Below, in pieces: positions 13,226-25,160 of a stretch of DNA of 64,000 nt (its first letter is position 1; every line of letters begins with the position of its first letter). The stretch is taken from the NCBI GenBank assembly GCA_011317545.1, contig WUJK01000017.1:124001-188000 (forward strand), in the 5' to 3' direction. A program made the position numbers and the translations under genes. This DNA comes from Coniella vitis. Its lineage: Eukaryota > Ascomycota > Sordariomycetes > Diaporthales > Schizoparmaceae. The notes beneath the pieces are model-generated. The model worked only from the letters and a program-made list of their open reading frames with translations. It searched no databases and was not told the origin of the DNA.

Positions 13226-14915
13226 ATGTTCTCCGGAAAGCAACTGGCCATGGCCGCCGCCCTCGTGGGCCAGGTCATATCCACCACCGACGTCGAGCCC
13301 ATTGTCATGAAGGGCCAGCACTTCTTCTACGAGAACGGCACCCAGTTCTTCATCAAGGGTATCGCCTACCAGCGTGACCCTACCGACTCGAGCGAGTACA
13401 TTGACCCTCTGGCCGATGCCACCCGCTGCAAGCGTGACGTGCCCATTCTCCAGGCCGCTGGCACCAACGTGATCCGTACCTACGCCCTCGACCCCACTGC
13501 CGACCACGACGACTGCATGTCCCTGCTCGCCGACGCTGGCATCTATGTCGTTTCCGACTTGTCCTCGCCCGATGTTGCCATCGACCGCGCCGACCCCGTC
13601 TGGGATCTGGAGCTGTACAACCGCTACACGAGCGTTATTGACGCCATGTCTGGCTACAAGAACGTCATTGGTTTCTTTGGCGGTAACGAGGTTACCAACA
13701 ACGCCACCAACACCGTGGCCTCGGCTTTCGTCAAGGCTGCCGTCCGTGACATGAAGGCCTACATCAACTCGACCGCCGACCGCTGGATGGGCGTTGGCTA
13801 CGCTGCCAACGACGACGCCGCCATCCGTGACAACATGGCCCACTACTTTAACTGTGGTGACCAGGACAACGCCATTGACTTCTGGGGCTACAACATCTAC
13901 GAGTGGTGTGGTCAGAGCACCTTCACGACTTCGGGCTACAGCGAGGTCGTCGACTTCTTCTCCAACTTTTCCGTCCCCGTCTTCTTCTCCGAGTATGGCT
14001 GCAACAGTGATGGCGCTGCCGAGCGTATCTTTGAGGAGACCACCGAGCTGTACTCGGACGACATGACCCCTGTCATTGCCGGTGGTATTGTCTACATGTA
14101 CTTTGAGGAGACCAACGACTATGGTGGGTTTGAAGCCTTGAATTTTGTTTTTCCCTGACCTCAAAACCTAAAATCACCAACTAACCTTGATTCACTGCTT
14201 CACAGGTCTGGTCAGCGAGATTAACTCGGAGAGCGTGTCTACCCTCAAGGACTACACCTCGCTCAGCTCCCGCGTCAACGCCGCTACCCCTACCTCGACC
14301 TCGATGGCTGCTTACACCGCCACCAACTCTCCTGCTGCTTGCCCTGCTGTCAACTCGGACTGGCAGGCTGCCGACATTCTGCCTCCTACTCCCGACTCCT
14401 CCCTCTGCTCTTGCATGTACGAGTCTTTGAGCTGCGTTCCCAACGGCGACCTGAACGGAACCGAGTACGGTAGCATTTACGGCTACATCTGCGGCGAGGA
14501 CGAGACCTACTGTGCAGGCGTCACTGCCAACGGTACCAGCGGTGTCTACGGTGCCTACTCCATGTGCAACTCGACCCAGATGCTGGGCTACATTCTCGAC
14601 CAGTACTACGTCGGCCAGAAGTCGGCCAGCTCTGCCTGCGACTTTAGCGGCAACGCCGTCACCCAATCCGCTACCACTGCCTCGAGCTGCTCCGCCAAGC
14701 TGGCCTCTGCCAGCTCTGAGAACGCATATGCTGCCACTGCCACTGCTGGTACTAGCTCCACCAGCACCGGCTCGTCTTCTTCCTCCTCCAGCACTGGCTC
14801 CTCGTCCGCCGGTATGCAGTCTGCCCACCGTGCCTTCTTGAGCATCGGCGACCTTTCGGTCGGCCTGTACATGGTGGCTGCCATGGGTGCTGGTGCCGCC
14901 ATGTTTGCTCTGTAA
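13226..14915 (+). CDS. GPI-anchored 1,3-beta-glucanosyltransferase, GH72 + CBM43 (Gas/Gel family)
   Basis: Two exons, 13226-14123 and 14206-14915, giving 535 residues. The enzyme cuts and re-joins beta-1,3-glucan chains at the outer plasma membrane and so remodels the cell wall. Residues 1-20 form a signal peptide. The GH72 domain follows, with acid/base Glu155 in FFGGNEVTN and nucleophile Glu256 in FFSEYGCN. Exon 2 carries the Cys-rich X8/CBM43 module (CPAVNSDWQ... through CSCMYESLSCVP, EDETYCAG). A Ser-rich stretch and a hydrophobic C-terminus (MVAAMGAGAAMFAL) then give the GPI signal. The intron joins EETNDYG to LVSEINSES, as the family expects. Codon use is strongly C-ended, consistent with high expression. 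It corresponds to the CBM43-bearing branch of Gas1/Gel proteins; I cannot assign the exact paralogue. Confidence 0.96.
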
Positions 14916-15885
14916 GCAAGCGTGGTGCTGAGAAAACAGAAAGGAGAAGGCAAGAAAGTCAAGTTGCATATGGTAATTCATTCAAATTGGCGGGTCCACA
15001 TACGCAAAACAATGGGGACGGAGATACCAACAGAGGAAGAGTGATGCGCTTTGTTTTTATAGACCAAGGAAGCAGCTTAGCTAGCATTTGCATTTTGCAT
15101 GTATCTGGACAAATGAGAGGATGTTGTGTTTTTTTTTTCGAGTCAATTTTTTCTAGGTCTTACATTCTTGTTCATTTGCGCGGGAAACTTTCCCCACGAT
15201 ATCCGACATATATGGTCATGCCCATGAAATGATCCCATTGGAAGGGAAGCATAAGGAATTCCTTGTTTTCTCTTTGCTTCCCTCTCCTTTTGGACTGTTG
15301 AGGACAAACCCCGGATTTGTCAACATAGATTTGTGTGCTTTTTATGAGAGAATTCGAGGCAGTGCATTCAAGGTCGGGTGTTTTCTTTTGGGGTTTTTTT
15401 TTTCGGTGTCCTCTTCTAGAACAGGGGATTCAGGAGATCCTTTTTAATGCGATACTTGATCTTATTGTATTGCTTGGAGGTGTGGGAGAGTTGATTCTTG
15501 TGTGTGTTGGTTATTGAGTGATTGCGTAAATCCTTTTTTTCTTTAATCCATCTACGCAAGTGATGGCTGGTAGCCCGGCAGCCCGGTAATGCTACTTGAG
15601 CACTGTTACGTGCCTGCTGTTCAGAACACGATACTATACATGGACATCCTAACGGTGCATATAAAAAGCTAGCACTGAAGATTGATGGTCGTTGGCAAAG
15701 TGGGATGGGAGTGGGACGCCTTGTTTCTTTCATTTTTTTTTTCTCCTTCTCTCTACAAGACCGTCCATCTACATGTAGACTTGTAAGGGAACCAATCCAT
15801 ACATACGTACAGTCTGTGCCAAAAAGAAAAAAAAAAAGCGCGAGCTCTCCCTCCGTCTGTCTGCCTCTGAATCGGAACCCCCCTT
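14916..15885. other. Convergent intergenic region
   Basis: This lies between the 3' ends of the GH72 gene (plus) and the promethin-like gene (minus). It is T-rich with several poly-T runs (for example 15130, 15395 and 15530) and probably holds both terminators and 3' UTRs. No coding signal. Confidence 0.7.
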
Positions 15886-16562
15886 TTATTCGCCGCCATT
15901 GGCCAACGATTTGCTCTTCTCTGCGAGCTCGTCGCGGTCCGCTCCATCCTCACCTGCTCCTTCTTCCTCCCTCTTCACCACTTTCTTTGCCCCGTGCCCA
16001 TCTTGCCCACCAGCACCAGCACCACCGCCAATCGTACACCTCGCTTCTGTCCCCACCCCGTTCACGCCAGAGTGCCCCTTTTCCCGCCCAGCCACGATGG
16101 CCCCGTACAGCCACCTCGCAACCAAGAACCCACCCACGAGCCAAGTCCACGCACACAGCGCGAGCGTGAACGAGACGCACAGCGCGGCGCCGAGGACAAG
16201 CGCCGCGAGACCGGTCCAGAAAAGCACGAAGCTCAGGGCGGATGCGCAGGCCAGGAGGGTTGTGGCAAGGGCGAAGGAGGAGAAGAGGAGGAGGGGGAGA
16301 AGGGCGAAGAGAAGTTGGGTTGTTACGAAGGACTGAATTGGGTGTGGAAGGGCGGGGGGGAATTGGTTAGTTAGAGTAGTTGATTTATAGAAAGAAATGG
16401 GGGAGGAGAGGTTGGATAAGAACGTACGAATAAAAGAGGTTGTTGTCGGGCGAATCGTTCAGCGGATGAGTATGCTTGGTGGCGCGTGTTGGGCGCAACG
16501 ACGCGGTCTGCTTGGCGGCGGGCTGCGTCGAGTGTCGCTGAGAGGGTGTCGACGAGGGCCAT
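15886..16562 (-). CDS. Promethin/LDO-type lipid-droplet membrane protein
   Basis: Two exons, 16428-16562 and 15886-16332 (intron 16333-16427, GTACGT donor, TTCAG acceptor), giving 193 residues. The start is the ATG at 16562 (MALVDTLSATLDAARRQADR). An amphipathic helical N-terminus is followed, across the splice, by a long hydrophobic block at about 46-110 that reads as two to four membrane spans in hairpins: PLLF-SFVTTQLLFALLPLL, then FVLFWTGLAALVLGA and a third and fourth span to about residue 105. The tail from about 110 is hydrophilic, rich in Gly/Lys/Glu. This matches the promethin family (human LDAF1, yeast Ldo16/Ldo45), which sits at seipin sites where lipid droplets form. I assign it on topology and the N-terminal pattern. 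Confidence 0.75.
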
Positions 16563-17396
16563 TGCTTGGACTGTAGTCTTGGAAAGAGTCTTGGTTGTTT
16601 TATTGTGTGGATGAGAGGATTGGATGGCCTGAAATGGACGGTAGAAGATTGACTTGTTTTTTTTTGGTTTTTTTTGTTTTTTCCTCGTGAAAAGGGGAAG
16701 AAAGATTGGAGTTGACAGCTGAGTGAGGCTGAGAGGCTGTGTCGTTTGTTGTACAGGACAAAGCTCTGGCTGGTGACGTTTGTATACGTGTAATGTGGTG
16801 TAGCTGCCTCTGTAGTGGGCTGGGCTCAATTGATGGGGGCCTTTAATTAGTGGCTTGGGGGTTGAATGCACAGGTGGATTGGAGGGTACATGGGTACCTA
16901 CTATGTACTGGTTGAGAATGCAAGTACTCCAGTTCTTTGGTAAATAGTACATCTACCATATCACAGTACACAGGACCTTATGCTGCTTATGGAGCTGAGA
17001 AAACATGTATCCACTCAAATAATGAGAGTATATTATGCTCTTTCCAGATGATTGAACTCGTTGATTGAATTCGCAATTCATAGGTTGCTCTTGACTTGCC
17101 ATGGTATTCTTATATCCAGTACAGTTTGTTCACAGCCCCAAACCTGTGGACTGCAATGACGACATGGCCAGCGAGGCTGCATCGGGGGGTCATAGTACAT
17201 AGTATGTCAACTGATGGCGAGACGGTCAAGCAGGATAAGACGGAAGAAATAAAAAGATTGTGAAATCTTGAGTGGACAACAGTTTTCGCTTGCTATGAAT
17301 TCCGTATAACCATACCTACCTTGTATCTGGTCCAACACATCAGCCATCATCTCCCACAGACAATAATCACATACTTGCAGATATATAAAACACATT
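16563..17396. other. Divergent promoter region with two GTAC-type elements
   Basis: Shared upstream region of the promethin-like gene (minus) and the GH64 gene (plus). It contains one-mismatch copies of the GTACATAGTAC element at 16898-16908 (CTACTATGTAC) and 17195-17205 (GTACATAGTAT), plus scattered GTAC words. No gene is seen. Confidence 0.7.
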
Positions 17397-18799
17397 ATGC
17401 CAGAATCACTCGACATCCAACTGCAAAATCACACAAACTCGCACCAGGTATGGGCCTACATCACCGGCATCGCCATTAGCAACGGCCAGCGCGTCCTGCT
17501 GCAAGCCAACGGCAAAGACCTCTACTACCCGCAGCAAGTCGCCCAGATCGGGACCCCGCTCGCCCAAGACTGCGCCATCCCTCTGGGACCCCCGGGAAAC
17601 ACCGTCTCGGTGCACATTCCTCAGATCGCTGGCGGCAGGATCTGGTTTGCATGCGACAAAAAACTCGAGTTCCTGCTCAACCCAGGCCCCGCGCTCGTCG
17701 AGCCAAGCGTGCTGAACCCCAGCGATGCCAACGCCAACACCAACTTTTGCTTTGCCGAGTTCACCCTCAACAATGACCAGCTGTACGCCAACATCAGCTA
17801 CGTCGACTTTGTCTCGCGGCTGCCCACTGCGCTGACGCTGGAGACAGCCTCGGGCGAGGTGCAGCGCGTCGCCGGCATGGCGCACGATGGCATCGACAGG
17901 CTTTGCGAAGAGCTGCGCCAACAGGCACGCCGCGACGGCCGCCCGTGGGACAAGCTGATTGTGCAGCCCCCGGGACAGGCCGTGCTGCGGGTCTTGAACC
18001 CCACGCACGGCGACGCGGTGGGCGCCAGTTTTGCTGGCTACTATGAGCCGTACGTTGAGCAAGTGTGGCAGCGGTATCGCCACCACGAGCTGCACATCAA
18101 CACGCAGGCGGCAGCTGGTGTGGTGCGCGGCCGGGTGAATGACCGCGACGAGCTGGTGTTTGGCGGGGAGGAAGCATTTGGCAAGCCGACGACGGCGGAT
18201 ATCCTGGGGTGCAACAGTGGGCCGTTCACGACGGGCCCATCGCCGTACCGGAACAGCGTCATACCACGGCTGGCAGCGGCGTTCCAGAGGTCGGCCATTG
18301 GCGAGCATGACCATCACCCGTCACCGCCAGGGACGTTCTATAGGCGCGAGCCTACGAATCACTACTGCCGGCTGGTTCACGAGGTGAATCTGGACGGCAA
18401 AGGTGGGTTGTACTTTGCTTTTCAACCCTCTCTTTTTTTTTTTTTTTGTATTTAGCTCGCAGATCGGCTGCTGTACTGACCTTGTTTTCTGCTTGTCTTG
18501 CAGGGTATGGCTTTGCTTACGACGACGTGGCCGAGGACGGGGGCGAGGACCAGTCGGGCAAGGTGAACGCAGGAGACCCCAAGACGTTCATTGTGGCCGT
18601 GGGAGGAATGCAGGCCCATGGCGGAGAGCACGGACGCCACCACACGTCTTGGACAGCTGTTCCTGGCGGCGCAGGTCCTGGAAATGGGAATGGCGGAGCA
18701 GATGGTGGACCCCATCACCACCAACACCAGCCCCATCCGTCCGAGTCGCGGTTTGACAGGTTTGCCGCAAAGGCGCAGAAATGGCTGCACTCGCACTAA
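17397..18799 (+). CDS. GH64-family endo-1,3-beta-glucanase (thaumatin-like fold)
   Basis: Two exons, 17397-18402 and 18504-18799, giving 433 residues. GH64 enzymes cleave beta-1,3-glucan, releasing mainly laminaripentaose. The N-terminus (MPESLDIQLQNHTNSHQVWAY) goes straight into the thaumatin-like beta sandwich (YITGIAISNG, LLQANGKDLYYP, IWFACDKKLEF). Family blocks follow: NTNFCFAEFTLN, ANISYVDFVSRLP, ILGCNSGPF, and YCRLVHEVNLDGKG/YGFAYDDV across the splice. No signal peptide is visible, so the enzyme is predicted intracellular or exported unconventionally. The last 70 residues are Gly/His-rich (GGPHHHQHQPHP) and end in a basic helix. Together with the GH72 gene 2.5 kb upstream it makes a small beta-glucan neighbourhood. 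Confidence 0.9.
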
Positions 18800-19369
18800 G
18801 GGGTCGGTGCATTGTTGCTTGCCAGAATGATGGGGCTTGTTGCAGAATCGAAAGCCCCCCCCCCCCCAGCGGTCAAGTTTCCAAGTGGGAGGTTTCGTCT
18901 CAGGTTTTGCGGTGGACAAGGCTGGCAGTGTTGCAGAGTTGCGAGGCTATCCGCTTTACTTGCTAGTAGTGGTAGCTGGTACGGGCCAAACAGCAGAGTC
19001 TTGGGCCAAACAGCAAGTAAAGGATACACGCGAGGCTGACGCACTGGTCTCCGGGGTCGTGCTAAAGATAGCAAATCTGATTGGGTACCCCTGCGCCCCT
19101 GCTCGTCTTATCGGCGATAAGCCCCACCTGTCCCCCCAATGGCACATGCTGGTGCAGAGGGTACATAGTACTTGCGCAGTAAAGACGCTGAAGCACTGAA
19201 GCACTGAAGCACCGAAGCAAAGAAACGCTGTTGACCCCTCCATCACCTCGATATATAGTACAAAGTGCTCCTCGACTGCTTCTACCCTCGCGCTCTCCTT
19301 TCTCTTCTCTGGACTCAAGATTCCCAATACCCAGTCACATAGAAAGATATTTTGTTTAAAAAAAAGAAA
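18800..19369 (+). promoter_or_regulatory. Upstream region of the DUF89 gene
   Basis: 570 bp between two plus-strand genes. It has an exact GTACATAGTAC element at 19161-19171, a short tandem of GCACTGAA units at about 19187-19215, and a TATA-like word (GATATATAG) near 19250, about 120 bp before the ATG. The assignment as promoter is inferred from position. Confidence 0.5.
19161..19171 (+). repeat. GTACATAGTAC element, exact copy
   Basis: Exact copy 199 bp upstream of the DUF89 phosphatase start codon. Confidence 0.9.
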
Positions 19370-21143
19370 ATGGAGTTTGACACAAAAACCCGTATGTGGC
19401 ACCTCCCTGGCCTCCGACCCGTCCTGCTGTTCCTCGGTTGACCTTCGTGCTTGATACGACAGCGGCCTACTCGACCGGCGACAAGACCTCGTTCGGCTGG
19501 ACCACTGCTCGCGAGAGATGGCCCGTTATAATAGTTGGTTTCCTCTCTGTTTCCTGCTGTACTCTCGCAGACCGATGGCTAACCTCTGCCCTCCCCTCCT
19601 GCCACGCAGACACAAGCCATTGACGACACCTACCGCTCTACCGCGAAATGCGCCGACGCAGCCCGCGCCGACGAGGGCAAGAAGATAGTCGAAGAGCTGG
19701 CCCGCCTCAAGTACGAGGTCCAGCATGACCGAGCGCTCACCCCGATCCGTGATGACGGCCTCCCCGATGTGCAAATCTACAACAAGGAACTGGAGCAGCG
19801 CGGCAACCCTTCGTGGCTCAATGTTAGCTGGCTCTATTCGGAATGCTACTTGTTTCGGTATCTTCCTCTCCCAGACCTACCTGCTGTGGACACATGTCAA
19901 TGCAAGGCAATAAGAAGGACAAACCACTGACGCATGTTGCCAAACAAATCCACCAGTCGCATGAGTACCTCGTTCAGCCTTTCCACCCACTGGAAGAATT
20001 ACGACGTCTTCGCCCGCCAAAAGATGAGCACCTTCCGCTCCTCGCGCCCCGCCGTCCTCGAGCTCGCCGCACGCTACAAGGCTCTTTTGACCCAGCTAGA
20101 ACACGGCTCCGGCAAGGCCGAAGATGACGAGGCGCAAAGGATCCTGTTCATGGAGATGTGCGAGATCTGCCTCTGGGGCAACGCCACCGACCTGTCGCTC
20201 CTGACCAACCTCACCTACGAGGACATCCAGAAGCTGCAGGGCTCCGCGGCCCGCAAAGCCGCCGAAAAGAACATACTCGTCAACGACCTCCCCGCCGCAT
20301 ACGACGTGCTGCGCAAGGCCAAGGCAGAAGGCAAGGCCGAGCGCCGCGTCGACATTGTCCTCGACAATGCAGGCTTCGAGCTCTTTGTCGACCTGATTCT
20401 GGCCGGCTATTTGCTGTCGTCTGGTCTGGCCACGCTGGTCGTGCTACACCCCAAGTCCATCCCCTGGTTCGTTTCAGACGTCCTGCCCAGCGACTTTGCC
20501 GAGCTGCTCAACGCGCTGGCCAACCCAAAACACTTTTACGAGACGCCATCCGAGGAGGAGGAGCTGCAGAACAAGACACCTGCGCCCTTGGCGGCGGACG
20601 ACGCCGAGAACCTGGCCTTCCTCTTCCAAAACTGGAGCCAGATCTATGCCCAGGGCCAGATCATCCTGCGGCCCAACCGCTTCTGGACGCATCCAGGCAG
20701 TTTCTGGAGGCTGCCACACACGGACAAGGAGCTGTACGAGGATCTCAAGACGAGCGATCTGGTTCTCTTCAAGGGCGATCTGAACTACAGGAAGCTAACG
20801 GGTGATGTATGTGACCTACACTCTCTTTCCGCTTACATGTACACACACCCGCATTGCGACTAGATGGGAACAACCCGCATGGCTGACCAACGACTTATTA
20901 TCATTCATCTAGGCAAAATGGGATGCTTCGACCCCCTTTGTCGAAGCCATAGGCCCTCTTGGTCCAGGTTCCGGGCTGAATGTCTTGGCCCTCCGGACAT
21001 GCAAGGCCGATGTCGTGGTCGGCCTCCAGCCCGGTCAGGACGAGGAACTCAGGGCTACGGAGGGTGGCGGTGGCGATTCAGGCGCGCGAAAGTGGGCTTG
21101 GAACGGCAAGTGGGCTGTTGTGTCGTTCTCGTCAGGCAAGTAG
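19370..21143 (+). CDS. DUF89/ARMT1-family damage-control phosphatase
   Basis: Five exons: 19370-19391, 19463-19533, 19610-19857, 19957-20806 and 20913-21143, giving 473 residues. The family removes phosphate from sugar phosphates and related damaged metabolites in a metal-dependent way; human ARMT1 and yeast Ymr027w belong here, and the yeast protein is about 470 residues. The 22-nt first exon joins to give MEFDTKTPAYSTGDKTSFGW. The mid region reads SECYLFRR-MSTSFSLSTHWKNYD across a splice. The DUF89 core follows: DIVLDNAGFELFVDL with the metal-binding Asp-Asn pair, then FKGDLNYRKLTGD joined to AKWDAST, and the C-terminal RTCKADVVVGL block. No targeting signal is visible. The frame is restored at all four introns. 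The second donor (GTTGGT) is weak but is required by the family alignment. Confidence 0.93.
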
Positions 21144-23111
21144 GGTGAATAAGCCGGTTGGTGTTGAAGTGATGCAATGATACAATGAATTGAGGCACGG
21201 TTCTAGTGATGATGGGTCGGTCTCGCACCTATCCTTCCTTCACGGCTTGGCTGCACTGCGTATACGGGATATGGCAGTCAATCAGCGGCAGCGGAGTCGA
21301 CGCCCTTGGAAGCTCCACCAATCGATTCCAAGACGCATTTCTGACAGCATACTGGGCCCTGGGCTCACAAGTGTAAACGGTGCAAGGCGCTCTCGGCGCG
21401 GAATCCAGGTGGCGTGCGTCTTGGATGCCGGCTGAGACAAAAAGTCAGTGGCGAGGATAGAAAGAGGCCTGGAGACGTACAGCCAGAAGCCAGCCATTGA
21501 GACATTTGCATGATGAGGACCGACGAGATGTGTTTTTTTTTATTTTTTTTTTATACATATATTCGCTGAGGATGGATTCACAGCCATGAGCTTTGCTTGC
21601 TGGAGCATATATCCACCTATTACTGCCGAGGTAAAGACGAGCATCGAGCTGTACATGGTAGCGGCACCGACAAGGCACTAATCGTTACGATACAAGCCAT
21701 GTATATGTCGTAATCATGGCATATCATATAGTATAACAAAGTATTTATTATAGGGATGGATACCAAGATCCTCCTGCCACGTCCGTCATACCAAGGCGTC
21801 CGAGCTCGCTTTTCGTATCGTATCGCATGCATGCAGAGATGACTCTTTTTTTATCAAATAGAATCTTCCAAGTCCTCTTTGACAAACCATGTGTAGGTAA
21901 AAAAAGAAAAAAAAAAACCCCAGATATCAGTTCAATCTACGAGGCTGCGGAACCGACGGGCAGCCTATCACAGGGCAACGGGCAACTGCGGAACCTTGGG
22001 GGAATCTAGGACCAGATACTCCGTACTATATATGTATCGATACTTTGCATAGCAGGTATATTGTAATAATGAGACTGCTTGTTCCAGAACGTATACCATT
22101 GATTCGTATAGACGAATAGTACTGATATCATACATATATATCTCTACACTTGTCACTGGCGTGTCAGTCGTCCCAGGCACACAAAGATAAAAGCTGCCAC
22201 TCTGTACGTATACCGGAGTTGACAATGGAGATGGATATTTGTGATATAAAAACAACACAATAATACTCTCCAACTTTGGTAACATGCCTGGACACGTTTC
22301 CAGGTCCCCCACACCATCCTATGTACCTGTCTATGGACTACCTCTGCACCCTTGCTCGGGTATACATACCATATAGGCCATCAAGCCAAGGAAGCCAGCT
22401 GCCCGTTGGTTTCCATTTTCTGCTTGCCCCGTCAGACAGTAGGCCGATGCGGCAACAGCCCCTTGCGCAGATCATCATCGGGATACCGCTCGGCACACTT
22501 GGCTTCTCTCTGGTGTGGGGGGACACACAAGTGCTTATACATAGTACGTCGTCGTTGTTTCGTGGCCCTACTTTGTAGAGCCCTGGATCGACGCCGTCTT
22601 GGAAATGACACATTGATGATAAGCGCTTGGCCAATACATATTTATCTATCATCAGGTTTGCTTGCTGCTTGTCGATAAAGGCCCTGGTTCGTGGGCACAA
22701 TGTCCCGGGGCTGATGTTTATTTTACATGGTCAAGCTGACTATGTTCGTTTGCTTGTTTATCCTTCGTCAGACATCGGAGTACTTACTGTTACATGGACA
22801 TTTGCCATATACATGGTATGCTCGAGGATTGGAGGAATAAATAATATCATCAGCTTGGCCTTCCAATATCCCCTGAGCAAACCCAAAGGCCGCTTTACCC
22901 TCACTCCTACCCCGTGGTCTGTAAATGGCAACCCAAAAGTATAATCAAATAACATCTTGAGAATCTTTCGATACACTAGCAGACCCAGTTATTCCAGCAA
23001 TCATTCTTTCCCCCTACCACATTCAAGAGCACTCATTTACCAAACCCATCCACCATTTGCAGAGGGTTGACGGCAGACGGCAGCCCGATATATATACAAA
23101 CACACTCGCCC
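21144..23111. other. Intergenic, 2.0 kb, AT-rich in places
   Basis: Between two plus-strand genes. AT-rich stretches with poly-T lie at about 21533-21555, and TATA-like words at 21700-22160. A near-exact GTACATAGTAC copy sits at 22537-22547. Only short, unsupported frames are present. Confidence 0.6.
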
Positions 23112-25160
23112 ATGGGCCAGCGCCTCATGATGGGCTCTCCCACGACCGTCCTCTCGAAGCTAGGCGGCGACTGGGCCAAGATCGAATTATACCTCAGCCA
23201 AATCAGCGACGCCGACCTCCCCGAAGCCCAAAGATTCTTTGCCCAGACTGAGGACAGCATCACCCAACAGAGAGCTGCGCCTCTCCTCGCGGCCGCCGAG
23301 ACTCGCTTGCACACGCGCGAGAAGACGGAGCACGAGGACCGCCCAGAAGAGGGGGAAGAAGACGACGACATCCTCGCCATCGGCTCTTCGCCCCCCACCA
23401 TCACCGGCGCCCTCAATGCATCAGGCCACGTCCAGGCGCTCCCGCAGCGATACAGCCTCGTCTCGCTCGCCGGCGTCGGCATGACCGTCGGCAATGTATG
23501 GCCCGCAATAGGCGGGACGATCCTCGTCGCCATTTCCAACGGGGGTCCGCCGGGGGTGCTGTACGAGTTTCTGGTTGTTTCCTTCTTTTACTTTCTGGTT
23601 GCCGCAAGCCTGGCGGAGCTGGCGAGTGCGATCCCCAGCGCGGGTGGTGTCTACCACTGGGCGACGGTGCTGTCGGGCCCCAAATGGGGCCGGCCGTTGG
23701 GCTTCTTTGCGGGCTGGTGGAACTATCTTGGTCAGGCAATGGGTGCGGCGAGTATGACTGCTATTCTGTGAGTGTAGGCTGGTTTTTTTCGTTCTCTTTT
23801 CCCACATGTCATTCTCAACCTTGTCTGGATGAGGGATGTGAGTTCGAATGACTGACCGTGAGATGGTCCATCCAACCGAATACAGGGGCAACACGATTGT
23901 GCAAATGTATGCACTCAACCATCCTGGCTTTGTCGCTGAGACGTGGCATGTCTTTGTCGTGTACATCATCTGCGTTTGGCTGAGCACGGCGCTCGTGTGT
24001 TTGGCCAACGCAGCCATGCCTCATCTCAACAAGGCTGGCATATTCTTGTACGTTGCAGTCTCCTCTTCCTTCTGCTGCGATATTCACTGCTGACAATCAT
24101 CATCATCATCACCATGATGTTTAGCATCCTCGCAGGCTTCCTCATCACCGTCGTCGCCGTAGCCGTCCTGCCAGGCCACAACGGTCGCCCTCCGCACGCC
24201 ACCTCCGACTTTGTCTGGTCCACATGGACCCAATCCCTCGGCTACTCCGACGGCTTCGTCTTCGTCGCAGGGATGCTCAACGGTGCGTACAGCATCGGCA
24301 CCGTCGACGTCATCACCCACCTCGCCGAAGAGATCCCCCACCCAGAGCGCGCCGTCCCCATCGGCATGGCCCTCCAGCTGAGCATGGGCTTCGTCACGGG
24401 CTTCTGCTTCCTCGTGGCCATCATGTACGCCATCTCCGACCTCGCTTCCGTCTCGGCGGCAGCGTACCCCATTGCAGAGATCTACCGCCAGGGAACGGGC
24501 AGTGCGGCCGGGGCGTCGGCGCTGCTGGCCCTGCTGCTGGTGAACATCGCGCTGTGCGTGGTCGGCCTGTTCATCACCAACGGGCGCACGCTGTGGGCGC
24601 TCGCCCGCGACGGCGCCACGCCCGCGCCGCGCTTCCTGGGCACGATCCACAACGGCCTCGGCATGCCGCTGAACGCGACGCTCTCGGCCGCCGTGCTGGT
24701 GACGGTGCTGGGGTGCATCTACGTGGGCAGCACGACAGCGTTCAATGCATTTATTGCATCGACGATTCTGTTCTTCAGCAGCTCGTACATCGTCTGCCTG
24801 CTGCCGCACCTGGCGCGCCGATGGCGCGGGCGCGAGAATGTCGTCTATGGGCCGTTCAAGCTGCGTGGGGCCAATGGCTGGGTGGGTGTTGCTGTGAATG
24901 CTGTGGCGGTCGCCTATCTCATGGCGTGGTTCGTGATTTACTCGTTCCCGTATTATCTGCCAACCGACGCAGCGAGCATGAATTACTCGTGTTTGATTTG
25001 GGGCGGGTTCACCGTCTTTGCGGGCCTGTGGTGGGTGGCAAGCGCGAGAAAGGGCTATGAAGGGCCCAAGATGCCTGATGCGGCGTTGCTTGAGGCGGAG
25101 AAAGCGAGTGTGATGGGTGATTTGGAGGTGAATATCATGGGCGTCAAGAACGGTGCTTAG
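23112..25160 (+). CDS. APC-superfamily permease (amino acid/choline/GABA type)
   Basis: Three exons: 23112-23767, 23886-24047 and 24125-25160, giving 617 residues. The first in-frame ATG is at 23112 (MGQRLMMGSPTTVLSKLGGD). An unusually long hydrophilic N-terminus of about 110 residues, including an acidic run (EHEDRPEEGEEDDD), precedes the transporter core. The core begins SLVSLAGVGMTVGNVWPAIG (TM1) and continues with SLAELASAIPSAGGVYHW, GWWNYLGQAMGAAS, GMLNGAYSIGTVDVITHLAE and EIPHPERAVPIGM. These are hallmarks of the fungal Hnm1/GabP-like branch. About twelve membrane spans are expected at the plasma membrane, importing an amine or amino acid with protons. The substrate cannot be named from sequence. 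Both introns restore the frame inside family motifs. Confidence 0.92.

Noticed and set aside
13064..14164. 366-codon minus-strand frame over the GH72 gene
   Set aside because: Antisense shadow caused by C-ended codons; Val/Gly-rich with no motif.
19842..20127. Alternative reading through intron 3 of the DUF89 gene
   Set aside because: Breaks the family motif; splicing 19858-19956 restores SECYLFRRMSTSF and the frame.
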